64,000 nt of DNA from Perca fluviatilis (taxonomy: Eukaryota; Chordata; Actinopteri; Perciformes; Percidae): the NCBI RefSeq assembly GCF_010015445.1, contig NC_053119.1, forward strand, positions 23,373,883-23,437,882, written 5' to 3'. Positions 13,001-26,600 of this stretch are shown piece after piece. The notes beneath the pieces are model-generated. The model had not been told where the DNA came from and ran no database searches. It was given only the letters and a program-made list of their open reading frames with translations. Position 1 is the first letter of the stretch. Every line of letters starts with the position of its first letter. Made by a program: the position numbers and the translations under genes.

Positions 13001-16000
13001 CATTTTTTGAAGCAGTGTGTTAAACAATTCAACATTTTGGGAAATACACTTTATTGCCAATATGAAAAGATCTTTACCACTCTTATCGCTGTACAGTAAA
13101 TATGAAACTACTGTACTGTCATCAGCTGGTTAGCTTAGCTTAGCATAGATACTGTAACCAGGTGGAAATAGCCTGTCCAAAAGTGGAAAAAATAGCTCAA
13201 TAATTCACACATGCCAATAGTCGTTTTTGCACTTTGTTTTTGTATAAATTACTTAAAAGGATAGTTCGGCTTTTTTGAAATGTTGTATGAGTTATTGATA
13301 GTCAGTGTATTACCTACAGTAGATGATGTGTTATTATGGATCCCACATAACTTCTAGGCAAGTCCCGCCCTACTAAGCAGCTCTATTGGTCAGGGGACCT
13401 GAACAAATCGGGTTACGTTACCTTGCGTAAGCATGGACGCCTGGCCAGTATAGTGTGTGAATGCTATTGAAGGACGAGTCTTGCTTAGAAGTTGCGTGGG
13501 TTCCATAATAACGTGTAGATGACAGTTAGTACAGCACTAGTTTGGAGAAGCAGCAGGAGTCCTGACACGAGCGCTGCTGTGGATAGGGTCAGTCACTAAA
13601 TGTATTTTAGCCAGCTAAAAAAAGGCCCAACTAAAAAAAATCAATATCAGTTCAAGTTCAAATCTCAATCATTCCCAATCTTGCAGAGACAGAGAGTGTA
13701 GGTATATGTAAGGAGATAAAATAGGCACAGGCTAATTATTGCTAACTAACATGCTAGTTAACATTAGTAATTAAACTTAAACGGTTAATGTAAGTCGAAA
13801 CTGCCTGTGAGCTTCTCCTGTACCGTATGGTAATTCCTCTACTATGCGACAGTAAGTTGCGTGGTTATGACACAATCATTGGCCTATTTTTACAAAAACA
13901 TCTACTACGGTACAAGGTAATGGAGCCTTTTATACATTGTCGTGTTTCTTTAGAAATGAACAATGGACAAATAGAGTCTTTAAACGCTTCAGACTTAAAG
14001 TTATTCGCTGTCAAAATGAATGGCAGTCAACGGGATGCTAACGCAGGGTGAGTGCTTGTTAGCATCAAAATGGCGCCATAGGAGCTAGGCTTGCCAGATG
14101 CTTGCTTACCCCCTTGTTTGGGACAGACTCTGTAGTTTATGTAATAAACAAATAGAAGAAAAAAAGAGTGATTATGACAGCGATGAGGAAATGCCATTCA
14201 CTGTGAAAACAAGAGTACAACGATGAACGGAGGTATACTGAACAAGAACTTTTGCAGAGGGAGACTAAACGACTGAAAGAGAGAGTGGGGAAACTGTGGA
14301 AACTGGAAAGGGCAGTCTGACGGCAAGGTAAAGCGGTGAAAATATTCTAAATATAGCGTTCACGCACAAACTAAACTTTTGTAGGTGGGGATTTTAAATT
14401 GGCTATAATAGGCTACATATAACTGTTTCCAGTCTTCATGCTAAAATAAGCTAACCAGCTGCTGGCTAAAGCTTCATAATTACCCTACACATATAAGAGT
14501 GGTATCGATTATCTCATCTAACTCTTGGCTAAAAAAGGAATAGCCTAAGTGTATTTCCCAAAACTATTCTTTAAGACATGTTTATTCCCCAAGGAACTGC
14601 TTTTGCTACATGTTTGCCCATCTGGATTACTCCAAAATGTCCATCATTATGCACATAAGAAATCAACTTGTACCTACCCTCTGGCTTTGTGAACTCTCTG
14701 AAGGTGGGCAAGGAGATGAAGGTGTGGGACACGGAGTGCATTGGGTCCAGAACACAGGCGACGTCATTGGGCTGACAGGACTTTATACAGCGAATGGTGT
14801 CAGAGCGTTCAAGCCTCGCCACTCTAAAGGAGAGAACAAACATACACACCCACAAAAAAAGAAAACACAAACACACATGGCCTCTGACCTTTAGGTAATG
14901 TCTATATAAAGACTTCAGAGTTAACCGCCTTTGGTGTATAAAGCTCACAATAACAGGGCATCCTTGGGAGCAGCCCACTGCGTAATCTAGAACTCAGTGG
15001 GGCAACTCCAATGGCCGCTACACAAACAATAGCTGAACAAGACTACAGGGATACTGGATATAGCAGTCAACATCAAAAACAATCAAATTCTATGTGGTTT
15101 CAAAGAATAATAAACCAACAATGGCCAAAGCTCATGCTAAAGCCAACCTTTGTAGCTTGTGGAGACTAGCGCTGCCATTGATGCTTTTCTGATGCACTAT
15201 TTCAAGCTGTGTGGGAAATGAATTACTACACTCACAGAGAATGATCCACAACCAGCTCAGGAAAATATTTGGATTTGCTGAGCATCCCCGGCTTCACATC
15301 AGATAATCTCTTGAGGAGGATTTATGGGGCAAGGGAGTGTTCTAAAAGACTCCTAAATTGTGAGCAACATGACTAGACAACTCCCCAGCCTCTCCTCAGG
15401 GCAGCTCTCATCCTATTATTTAGGGCTTTGTTTATTCCACAGACAAATCAGTGACAGGTCGGAGGGAATGTAGGGCCTCTGCTGGTTCCTAAGGCTAACG
15501 CCACCTGAAGTATCGCTATTCACTACCTGTCTGCTACATTAGACTTTAAGAGAGTTTTCTAAGGCACTAACAACCTCGTAAATCAAGAGTGTGTCTTTGA
15601 AACGATGAGGAACTTGTGATCACGAGAGAGCTATTGAAACAAAATAAAAGCCTTGACTTCGAAATCCAAGATGTTAAATTTAAGCTTGATTTTCACAAAG
15701 GAGACAAGTGGGTTCATGGTTATATTGGGTTATGAAAACAGCCAAGTTGCCATGTATAAGTCCAGTTAATGTGCATGGCAGCCATATAGCCACATAGTGA
15801 GTCATGGGCTGTGGATCTCTGGCGCTCCTCAGGGGACCTATAGGCTGCAGCTCAAAGAACCAGGCCCGGCTTGGGTTGCAGGGCTTCTTCCATGGACAGC
15901 GAGGAGAGAAGCCCCTGACAAAAAGTCAAGCCACCACTGGGTAGGGGCTTGTAATTAGCAATTAGCGGGTGGGTCCAAGTTTTGCTTTGGCCAGCGCCAA

Positions 16001-19000
16001 ACCCACAAAATGTTCTCCTAGTTTATAATACCACGGCCTGAGCTGCAGAAAGACCCGAGCGGGGCTCTAGAGGACGAGGTGAAAGCTCTGTTGGGGTAGA
16101 GAGTAAATTTACGAGAAGATAATGACCCAGGATGAACTGCCCCCTTACACACAGACGGGCACTTGAAAGCAGGGGCAGCAAGTGGAACTAATTACAGCTC
16201 CATGTGTGTGTTAATGCATGTCTGCACCGAAATACCGATAAGCATGTGTATGTTTATTTGTGCATGCGTGCCTTTGTGCATGCAAACGTGCTTTAGTCTG
16301 TGTCAGAGTGTGTGTGTGTGTGTGTGTGTGTGCGCACAAATGTACATCTTCTTCATCTCCCCCATGCCTCACGTGGCCCAGCCCAGGAGAAAAACCCCAA
16401 TACTTTTAGACCAGAAAGAAAAACAGACTTTTTGGATGAAAGTCCTCTGGTCAAGCATAGGGCCTTTTATTTTTTTGGTAATTATTATTTATAGTCGGCA
16501 CATTGATAACGCCCCAACACAAACACTGCAGGGCATCATTCATTCTGTGCGCGGTGATGTTGCTGTACCACAAATTGTTCAGACCACCGGCCAGAGCCCA
16601 GAGCCCCATAACTCAATGTCAAAGGGGAGGAAAAAAACGTTGTGCGCACCACTATGTTCTTATTTTAAGGATATCCCCGCTAGGGACCAAGTGCATCCTT
16701 ACTGGCCTGACAGCTCAGGACAGGAGGAACCTAGGACATCTGAATTTACAGTTATTATAAGCCGCAGCCCTCGGGCAGCAGCATCACAGCATGTCAAACT
16801 ATTTATACTCTCTGCTGGTGCACATTTCCCTCTCCTTTGCCACTGCATCCCATCGCATGTCACTTACTCAGCCTTCATTTGGATTATCTGTCTGCTTTGG
16901 GGTTTACACCCGCAGTATGCAGTGGAAATCTGTGCATTTTACATTAAGCCTAAAATGTAATGGATGCTAAAGAGATGTGCATGAAAATAACTGCCACAGA
17001 AAGACGTATTTGCGGTGCAAGGTAACTGACGTTTGGGAAGTGGGAGTAACAATACATTAAAAGGCCCAGTCTAGCTCATTTTTTACTGGAATTTAGAGGT
17101 GTGGAATTACTTTATGGACTTAATAAATAGTGAAATTTGACCTATCTGCACATATAATATATAACTGAAGGGTTTGACTTATAGATGGGACATTTGACTT
17201 GTGTGTGCATCTTGGCTGACTTAAAATACAGGACTGGATTGCCTCTGTGTTCACAAACATTAGTAATGTAGGAAAACTTTAAAATCATCAGGAGACCATT
17301 ACTATAATTATTAATACAATATGCTGTTATCTAGTGTTGTATTAAAAAAAAACCTTGTGTATACAGTAGATGTGTACAGTCCTGTACCTTTAACTTTAAA
17401 TACAGTATATGCTACATTACTAGAGACTTGTATCGATGGATTTTTTTCTTCACTGAGGCTCTTGGAATAATAGCAATATGAAACTATGTGAGGAAGTCTT
17501 CATGCCTTCATCTGTGATGTGGCTTCACATTCCAGCTGCTCCCTTTGCTGTATTTGATTAAACCCCACAATGCACCATTATCAAGAACTGGATTTGACTT
17601 GAACATGTGTTATTTCTATTTCAATTTTAATAGAAAACTGTTCATCCAACACATAAACCATAAAGTACTGCAAAACGTCAGACTTTATCATGCAACCATC
17701 ATCAAATTACACTCAGTTGTAGGCAGACTTGGGTCGTTACTATTTTATGATTTAGCCTGACTGAGAACGCCACCTAGTGGCTATCACATGCTTTACCTCC
17801 AAGAAGATTCATTCAGTTGGAACTAATTTATCCCTAATTCTAGTGTTAAAACGTTGATTATGTAAAATGCTACAGTACTAAAAAAACGGTGCTTTTTTTC
17901 TTCTGATTTTGTGTGTTGTATTGTTTGTTTTTTTCATATCAACTCTCAAAAAAATGTGTCATCTTTAGCAAACGTTTAGTGTCGAACAGTCAAATTTGTG
18001 GTAATTATTTAGAAAAAAAAGAGTGAAATAGACAAAGCTGGGTAATTTGGTGACTCTCTTAGAGACAGGGTGAGAAGCTCAGTCATCCGTGAGGAACTCA
18101 GAGTAGAGCAGCTGCTCCTTTGCATTGAAAGGAGCAGAGATTATATCTCCACCCTGGCCTGGGAACACCTCGGGATCCCCCAGTCAGGGCTGGCTAATGT
18201 GGCTCGGGAAAGGGAAGTTTGGGGTCCCCTGCTGGAGCTTCTGACCACGGATAAGCGGATGGCGATGGATGGATGGATAATTTGTTGGACAAAGGGGGCA
18301 GCTCTGCCCCAGGATCCTGAAAGACCAGTTCCCCCCGAAAGCCCCAAAGTAACTGTGGTTTGTAGTAATTTGATACATTGGAAATTTGTGAAAAGGAACA
18401 GTTTGACATTTGAAGAAATACACTTGAAGATACTGACACTCTCTTTCTTGCTGAGAGTTAGAGTTTCCCCATGTTTCCATTCTTTATGCTGCGCTAAGTT
18501 AGCCAGCTGCTGGCAGTAGCTTTATAATTAGCATACAGATAGTGGTATGAATCTTCTCATCTATTTCCCAAAATAGTTTTCCCTAAAATAATATCCCAAA
18601 CTATTCCTTTAAGAATATGCACTTCTCAGATCTCATAATATCAAGTAAAATGTGCTGTTTTTTTTTTTGACAAAGTCCACATTGTTAAATACATTTGTAT
18701 ATTTATAGTAATTCGCTGATTGGAAGGGGTATTGGGTTCATAGGGGCCCACAGCTTATTTTTGCCCATAATCAGATCATTAGCTCATACAGTTTACCCAA
18801 GTTTTTAGGCAGGCTTAAACCTAATCAGATAAATCAATGAATGAAAGAAACAAATGATCTGTGTTTATAAGGATGAATACTGGTCTTAATAATAATCACC
18901 AATTAGAAATTATATAATTTATATTTACCTGTTTATATCTATGCAGTATGTTCTGCAATCATATATGTTACAACATGTAGTAGTCTACATTGCATCACTA

Positions 19001-20596
19001 TGCTTTGCTATAAACATACTGAATGGTCACCTTCATTGGATTTTTTGTTGAGGATGAATTATTTTCTCGACAAGAAGATGCATTTAACATGACACATCCT
19101 TTTTAAGAGTGTAGTAACTTGTGTAACCCTACGTTAACTCCTGTGTTTATTCTAGTAGGGGATTGTAAGGTACTCTGGGCTCCTCCTGGGTAACAAACAC
19201 CAGCACTTTAGCAAGGTATGTGCTGAGCGTGCCGTAGCGACGCAGCCTTAGCTCCAGAGACAGCTCGAAGTCCTGCGGCTGGTTGATGAGCTTTGCCACC
19301 GACATCACGCCGCCGGTGGGAACCCGCTCCGTCTTGAAGAAACCGCCCTCGTTGCCAGAGGTGATAACAATCTGGATATCATCGCCGGCCACGGTGTGGG
19401 AGGGGCCCATGCGGAAGATGTTGGTGAAGACGGGGATGTTGGTGGGGAAGGTGAGGTAGTAGTAGGTTATTCTCAGGGGCATGGCAGGGCAATCGACAGA
19501 GTCATTGCAAAGCAAGCGTTCACATCGACTGCAAAGAGAGAAGAGTGGGGGGCAGGGCAGGACGGGACAAGACAGAACAAAACAGGCACAAAGAGAAGGA
19601 GAGAGAAAGAGACCAGGTGTGAATTAAATTTGCCGTGCATGGCATGCAGTGGAAGGAACATCAGTCTCAAAATACTTCACAGGCCAGGCATGGTGCCCTC
19701 TGTGGGATCATGCAAGAAGTTGTGTCAATGGTGCCTGAATAGGTCATACACAGCCTCTACTGTAACTGAGTTAATGGAAAAAAATACCCGTGTGCATTTC
19801 ATCATTCTAAAACAACAGAACATGCTACAGCCAAATCTTTTCTGAAGTCATTCCAGCATTGAGCATACTGGACATGCGGACCCTTTAATAACACATGAAT
19901 AGGGGGCAGTTTAAAAGGCTTGACATTGTCTACTAGCTCTTGGTAGGATGACCATTCAGACTCGACTGTAAGGAACATGGACCTTGCTCTGTGAGTGTTT
20001 ATGTGTGTGAGGTTTTCTGTTGATGATGTATTATTAATGTCTGTCTATTATCATTTTCCTATGAGCATAGAGGACACAATAAAAGTCATGTTCATTAACA
20101 AATGTGTCCAGTTTAGCAAAAATGCGTACAGAATCCAGATACTCACGTCTCTCCAACGCGCCGGTAGTTGTTTGGACACTCGAAGGATAAGCATCTGAAT
20201 CCTCCCTGCACATTAAAGCAGCTCTGATTCACTGTGCATGTGTGCGTTCCCGTCACACATTCATCAATATCTGTGAGCGCAAAAACAAAAAATGTGATTT
20301 CAAAAAACATTCCCAAAAAAATGAATTTTATCAAAATTGACATAAGACTTCACATGTACGATAGCTTACCCTGGCAGCTGCGCCCATTGGGTGCCAATGT
20401 GTAGCCACTGACAGGACAGGAACAGTGGAAGCTGCCAGGGGTGTTGTGACAGCGATAGGAGCAAATATGACCTCCAGTGGGCAGGGCACACTCATCTATA
20501 TCTAAAAATGTAACAAGACAGATACAAAGTAGTCAAAACAGAGATTAAATTTAAGAAGAAAAAAAAAATAAAAAAAATAAATAAATAAATAAATAA

Positions 20597-20635
<39 letters not shown>

Positions 20636-23600
20636 AGGTCTAAACTTACTGTTTAGAAAGGCTTTTAATACATAGCCGTGGTGTGACAATTTCCCTCTCC
20701 TATTTCTATGTAACCTTTTCTGATTTTATTGTTTCTATTTGTCATTCTTTTTACTGTATGATATGTTATATGTGTGTTTTAGTCTTGGTTTCTGATGTGA
20801 AGCACTTTGGATACCTGTTGGTTACTGTAAAGTGCTATATAAATAAATGTTGATTGGTTGATTGATTATGATTGATTTGTTTCATATATAACACAGTTTT
20901 CTATATTGATTGCTGCTTACACATAAGCTAAGTCTTCATATTAACACATAATATATTCAAGCTCAAAAGCACCATAGCAACCAGAACATACTGAATACAG
21001 GACTAATTGCCTTGATCTATAAAACATGTTTTCACAATATACTAGTGTATCTGTTAAAAAGGTTCCATTTTACCTTCACAAGTCATGCCATCTATGTCAC
21101 TGAGCTGGTAGCCACGGCGACAGTAACACTGGTAGGAGCCGTACACGTTGGCACACTCTTGACTGCATGGGTTGCTCTCACACTCATTTAAATCTGCACA
21201 GAGAAAAGATGATTACAGACCATTATGAGCTCTGTCCTAGTAGTTTATTAAGTGGTACAGCTTAGTGATCAGAAGAATAAAAACTATGCACCTGCAGAGA
21301 GGTGGATCCTCCTCTGTTCATTTCAATATGGACAACATAAATAGTTGCTTGCAAAGTTACGCACTTGGTTTGCATGTAAACTGGATACTGAGAATGGGCT
21401 GAAATATAACAGACTTTGAAAAAAGCATGATTGTACAGTAAGTGCCTGGAGGGTGGACGTTTTTCAAAAGGTACCTACCATTTGTTAGTTTTACCAGTCG
21501 CTAGTTTTACCAAAATGGCTGGTAAAATGCAGAAGTGTATTTTTTAAGTCAGACATTGAATCTAACTCTTGATAAATGTTGTTAGACTGTGAAAACACCT
21601 GGGAAATCAATGGAAATAAATCTGGGGTTTTATAGTCCTATCCCTGGCAAAGTCTGATACATTATATTTTACAAATATTAAAATTAGAATGTTATAAATT
21701 AACCAATCAAACCAAAACAACTTGATGCCATAGCAGGTAGTAGAACATATCTGTGTCAGCTGAAATCAAAGACAAAAGGTTGTCCAACTCAGAGCTGATC
21801 AGGGGTTTCTAATGTTTCAGTCACTGGGAATATATGCAGTATAGCCTACAGGGTACACTACACATACTGTATACTGTATAAACAGTTGCTATTTAGATAG
21901 TTGGACAGTCTTACCATCACAATTCCTGCCATCAGCAGCTAGCTTGAAGCCGGTGGTGCAGCTACATTGGTAGGATCCCAGAGTGTTCTCACACTTATGA
22001 GCACACAGGCGGCCAGGGTAGTGCCTGCATTCATTAATATCTAACACACAAAGTCCAAATATTACAAAATTCTCTTATACACATTTTGACCAGTACCACT
22101 ATATAGACAGTATGTCTGTTTTGTTTACATGGAGACAATACACTTGGATTAAGATACTTATATGAGAACATCAAGCGAGATCGACCAGCTGCTTACCCTC
22201 ACAAAACCGACTGATGCTGTTGAAGATGTAGCCAGTCTCACACTCACAGCGGTAGGAGCCTATCAGGTTGATACAACCATGACCTGCACAGACCTTTTCA
22301 GGGCCCTTACACTCATCAATATCTGCAGAGGGGCATGCGAAGAACAGTGAACACCATGATAAGGACCTCAGGTAGGTTAGTAACATTGTAGTCTCGCTTT
22401 GCCAGACCTTCCTCCACAGCGCTGCGGAGGAGGGTTCGGCTAGTCCACACAGCATTCCGAGATGGGAGAAAAACGTTCTCTGGTTTATTGGCATTTCTTT
22501 AAATCAATCCCAATCTGGTTGGGCGGCACTAAGCACAGGGAAAAGCCAGGAAGGAACTTGTTTTGGTGGATCGTGTACGTTCAAAAGTTGATTTAGTCGT
22601 GCAACAGAAAACTCAGATTGATCCCCTGCAGAGATCTGAGGAGCAATTAACCATAGTCCTCAGAAATCCACCGGAGTTTAAAATTCCAACACAAACAAAA
22701 CGGAAAGTAACGGACATCCGGCTGAAAAGAGTGAAATCTGGCAGAATTTCCGACGGCAACGGAGCAATCCCTGAAGTGGAACGTTGTGGCTATAGACTAG
22801 TAATATTGTTCTCTAGGAATGGTGAGTTTTTCAGCCATACCAACACAGCGTGTGCCCTCTTCATTGAGGTGGTATCCTCGACCACAGTTAACAGAGTTCC
22901 TCTGGCAGATGTACGAGCCAACTGTGTTGATGCAGATCTGCCCGCGGTTGCATGGGCCCGTCTGGCTGACACATTCATTGATATCTGAAAACGCGGACAC
23001 AGATGACATTGTTAAAATCATGAAAAGATTGCTCTGGTCTATCTTTTATAACTGAATATACAGTTATTTGAATGTAAACTTTGGCCTAAAGGTGGCTCTA
23101 GACAAAGGCCATGAAGTCATTACAACTGTCATGACCTCAGGCACTTCCTAAACATGTATTCGATTACCTGCTCTATGGTTACATACAACTCTCCCTGTCA
23201 TTACAGATCCAGCCGCTCTCTCCTGCCCTGTTGTAACCCCTTTCCCGCCATTCCCCTTACCTGATCATCTCCGCCCACTTACTCACCTGCTCCCAATTTC
23301 CCTGATTGGTCTTGCATTATTTACCAGTCCATCTCTTTTGCAGATTGTCTAGTGTGCATCCGCCTAGCTTTCCAGTGTTAATCTGCCTATTTTTTCCACA
23401 GGTAGTTATGCACAGGTAGTGACTAAAATCACCTAGAATATACATGTGAAACATTTTCTTGCAGTTTTTTTTTTTATTTTGCCATATTTGCTGAAACTGT
23501 TACTATATCCTCAGAGCTGCAGATTAGACAGCTAATCTGTGAAAACATCAGGTTCCTCTGCCTCCCTCTAAAGCTCTTAATGGCATTTGCACGTTTTCAC

Positions 23601-26600
23601 CGCAGTGTCAATCAATACAAGTATTGATTGACACTGCGGTGAAAACGTGCACAAGTTTGTGAACTGCGGTCAAACTGTAAAACTAGGCAGCGCTCATCAA
23701 ATATAAATCAAGTCAATGTTACTGCATTGCCTATTTCTCGCCTCAAATGTTTGCAGAAATATATTTTTATATGTAGCACTGTCAGGATATAGTGACAATT
23801 TGAGCAAATATGACATAGGTTTAACCAACTGTAACTTTAAGGGCTGTTGTAGTATGGTGCTTACCAATGCAGTTGCCGAGGGCATCCTGGATAAAGCCCG
23901 CACCACATTTGACTTTAGGGAGACAACGGAACGAACCCTGTGTGTTTTGGCACTCGAACTCTGGGCCACAGTTATGGATGCCACTCTCACACTCATCAAT
24001 GTCTGGATAAAGAAATCACAGGAAAATTGCCTTTAAAAACACTGCAAATACCTAAACACATAGAAACACATTCAAAGATGCAAACTAAGCACAGTGTGAC
24101 TAACCTTTGCAGTTGTTGTTGTCAGTGAGTTCATAGCCAGTCCCACAGCTGACCTCTCTCTGGCAACGGAATGAGCCCTCTGTGTTGATACAACGCTCTC
24201 CTCCCCGACAGTTGCTGGCTCCCAGCAAACACTCGTTGATGTCTGAGAGTGTTTGAAAGCAGAGCTTCTCTTACTGTGCTGATCTTTCCGATAGTGACAA
24301 ACAGTATTACAGTTTTGTGTATCAAAAAAGCTTTCTCTGTGCTCTAATTTCTTCTGTCACACAAATGGAAACATTCAAGTTTTAAGAGTACTACCTACCC
24401 TCACAGCTCTTTCCATCTGGCTTGAGTTTGTAGCCTTTGAAACAGGAACAAGTGCCATTTCCCACACAGTTATGAGCACATTTCCCTATAATAGAAACAA
24501 ACATGTTGACAATTGATCCCTGCATTTGCAAGATTAAATCAGTTAGGTGTAGGAAATTGTGTTCATTGACTTATTATACTATACCTTTGCACTGATCACT
24601 TAATACTGAATTATCTCCACTGTCACTGGTTTCATCTTTGTTTGGTACTGCATGAGAGAAATAAAACACATCTTAACACCTTACATCTCTATCTTAAGAA
24701 GCACCCCTAAGACCATTCAAAATATTGCAAGTTTGTTTCCGGTGCTGCAACTGAAGATTACTTTCATTATTAATTAAACTGCTGATAACTTTCTTAATTA
24801 AGTAAATATTTTTTGGTCTATTAAATTGATAGAAAATAGAATAACATGGCCATTACAATTTCCTAAAGGCCAAGGTGACATTTTTAAATGTCTTGTTCTG
24901 TCTGTCTATCAGTCCAAAACCCAAATATATTCAATTTACTATTAAACTGGACAAATAAAAACCACAAATCCTCACAACTGGAAAGTTGGAACTAGAAAAT
25001 AGAAGTGCCCATGAGCAATTTTTATGGTCTATGTGAGCAACACACTAAAACCCTAATCTGTGTTTACCTCCCTTGAAAGCAATGACTAAATCACCATGAC
25101 CACATACATCCAGCAGGGGGCAGTGTGGGCTTATGTTTGTCAAAACCGTGGCGCTTTGATTTTTACACATAATTCTTGTTCATTCTTATGCCCATCCTCC
25201 AATATTTTGAGATATTGCATGTGTTTGAACACAGTGCTTTCTGTTTTTCTACCCTAATGTTAGTTAGTTAGTTAGGTAGTTAGTTAGTTAGTTAGGTAGG
25301 TAGGTATGTAGGTAGTTAGTTTAGTTAGTTAGTTGCCTGCTTTGATGCAAACAAACTTTGCAATTTTTTTAATATTTGGCCTACTTCATGCTTGAGGTTT
25401 TTCACTCACATTCAGTTTTTGCTGTGGTCTGGTTGTCTGGGGCTCCATCCACGCAGCAGGCCCGGGACACAAGGCCACACTGGTAGCCCACGGACAGGTT
25501 GTGGTCACAGGGTAGGCCCTGCTCCTGGGTCGCCTTCCCCAGAAGACAACAGTCACAGCACATCTACAGCACGCAGGGTAGAATACAATAGAATAAACTT
25601 TGGTGCATAATGCAGACTTAGGAGAGAAAAACACTTGTCACACACGACATGTCATAGATGATTATCAACCCCCATTCTGATGCACCAGAGGAAGTGAAAC
25701 CAAAAAGGAGATAGTGGGATGATGTTAGTTGGTAAAATACTGGAGGTAGATGAAACAGGCTTTTACAGTGACAAGTGAGGAGGATGTGATTGACAGATCA
25801 ACCAGACAGAAAAAAAAAGAAGGCTGATTGAAAAGACATGCCAACTGACTGGCTTCAGACAGACAAATGAAAAGCAGTAAGTCAGTAAGCAAGACGGACA
25901 GACAGACAGTGATGAGATGGCATCATCCCCTCTGGCTGAAGCATGCTTAATCAATCATTATGGCAGCCTGGTAATGTCAGTCGGGGAAGGGGATGAAAGG
26001 AGCAGAGTGGGGGGGATGGGTGTGTTTTAGTTTTAGTTTGGGTAATGAGGTTATATGCGTGAAATGTAACCATGTGTGGTGTATTTGTGTATTGATGGTA
26101 ATAGCGCGACAGAACACATGCCACAAGTCTTTCAAACATGACAACTCTATTGGTTATATAGTTGTTAACTCCCACTCCATTTGTCTCTGTGTGTTTGTTT
26201 CTGTGGCCTTGACTCTGTCCCAAAACCCTCTGTACACTATTTGCCATGCACTGAACGGCAGACAGACAAGGTTAGCAACTATGGTGGACATAGTATTTAG
26301 CCAGATATTTCCCTCAGGACAGCTGGATGTGTAAATAAATAACACAACAAGTTCACCATATCAACTTAAAGGTGATAGTATCTCAGTGTTATGGTTACAG
26401 AGAAAAAGAAAAGACATGACCGGTTGCTCTGTAGACTCAACCGTAGATCAAACATGTGTCAGGTGCTCTTGAAAAACAGGATAAACTGGAAGGCAATCCG
26501 GGCATTCCAAAATATAAGAAAAAATTAAAATAAAGAAAAAATGAATAAAGACTATTGTAGTTGCTAAAACCAGTGCCTGGATAGCCTTTCTGTTTATCAT

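Noticed and set aside
16163..16960. A 265-codon open frame on the plus strand
   Set aside because: It is the longest single open frame, but it lies in an fbln1 intron, starts in microsatellite-like TG sequence and translates to a Cys/Val/Ser-rich text with no domain. Length alone is expected by chance in 64 kb.
18070..18519. A 149-codon frame as a host gene
   Set aside because: It contains the degraded 3' end of a LINE coding region with an internal deletion, and runs on into the adjoining MITE-like element.
22563..22988. A 141-codon plus-strand frame opposite fbln1 exon 9
   Set aside because: It is a shadow of the minus-strand EGF exon joined to the adjacent repeat; no conserved protein is recognisable.
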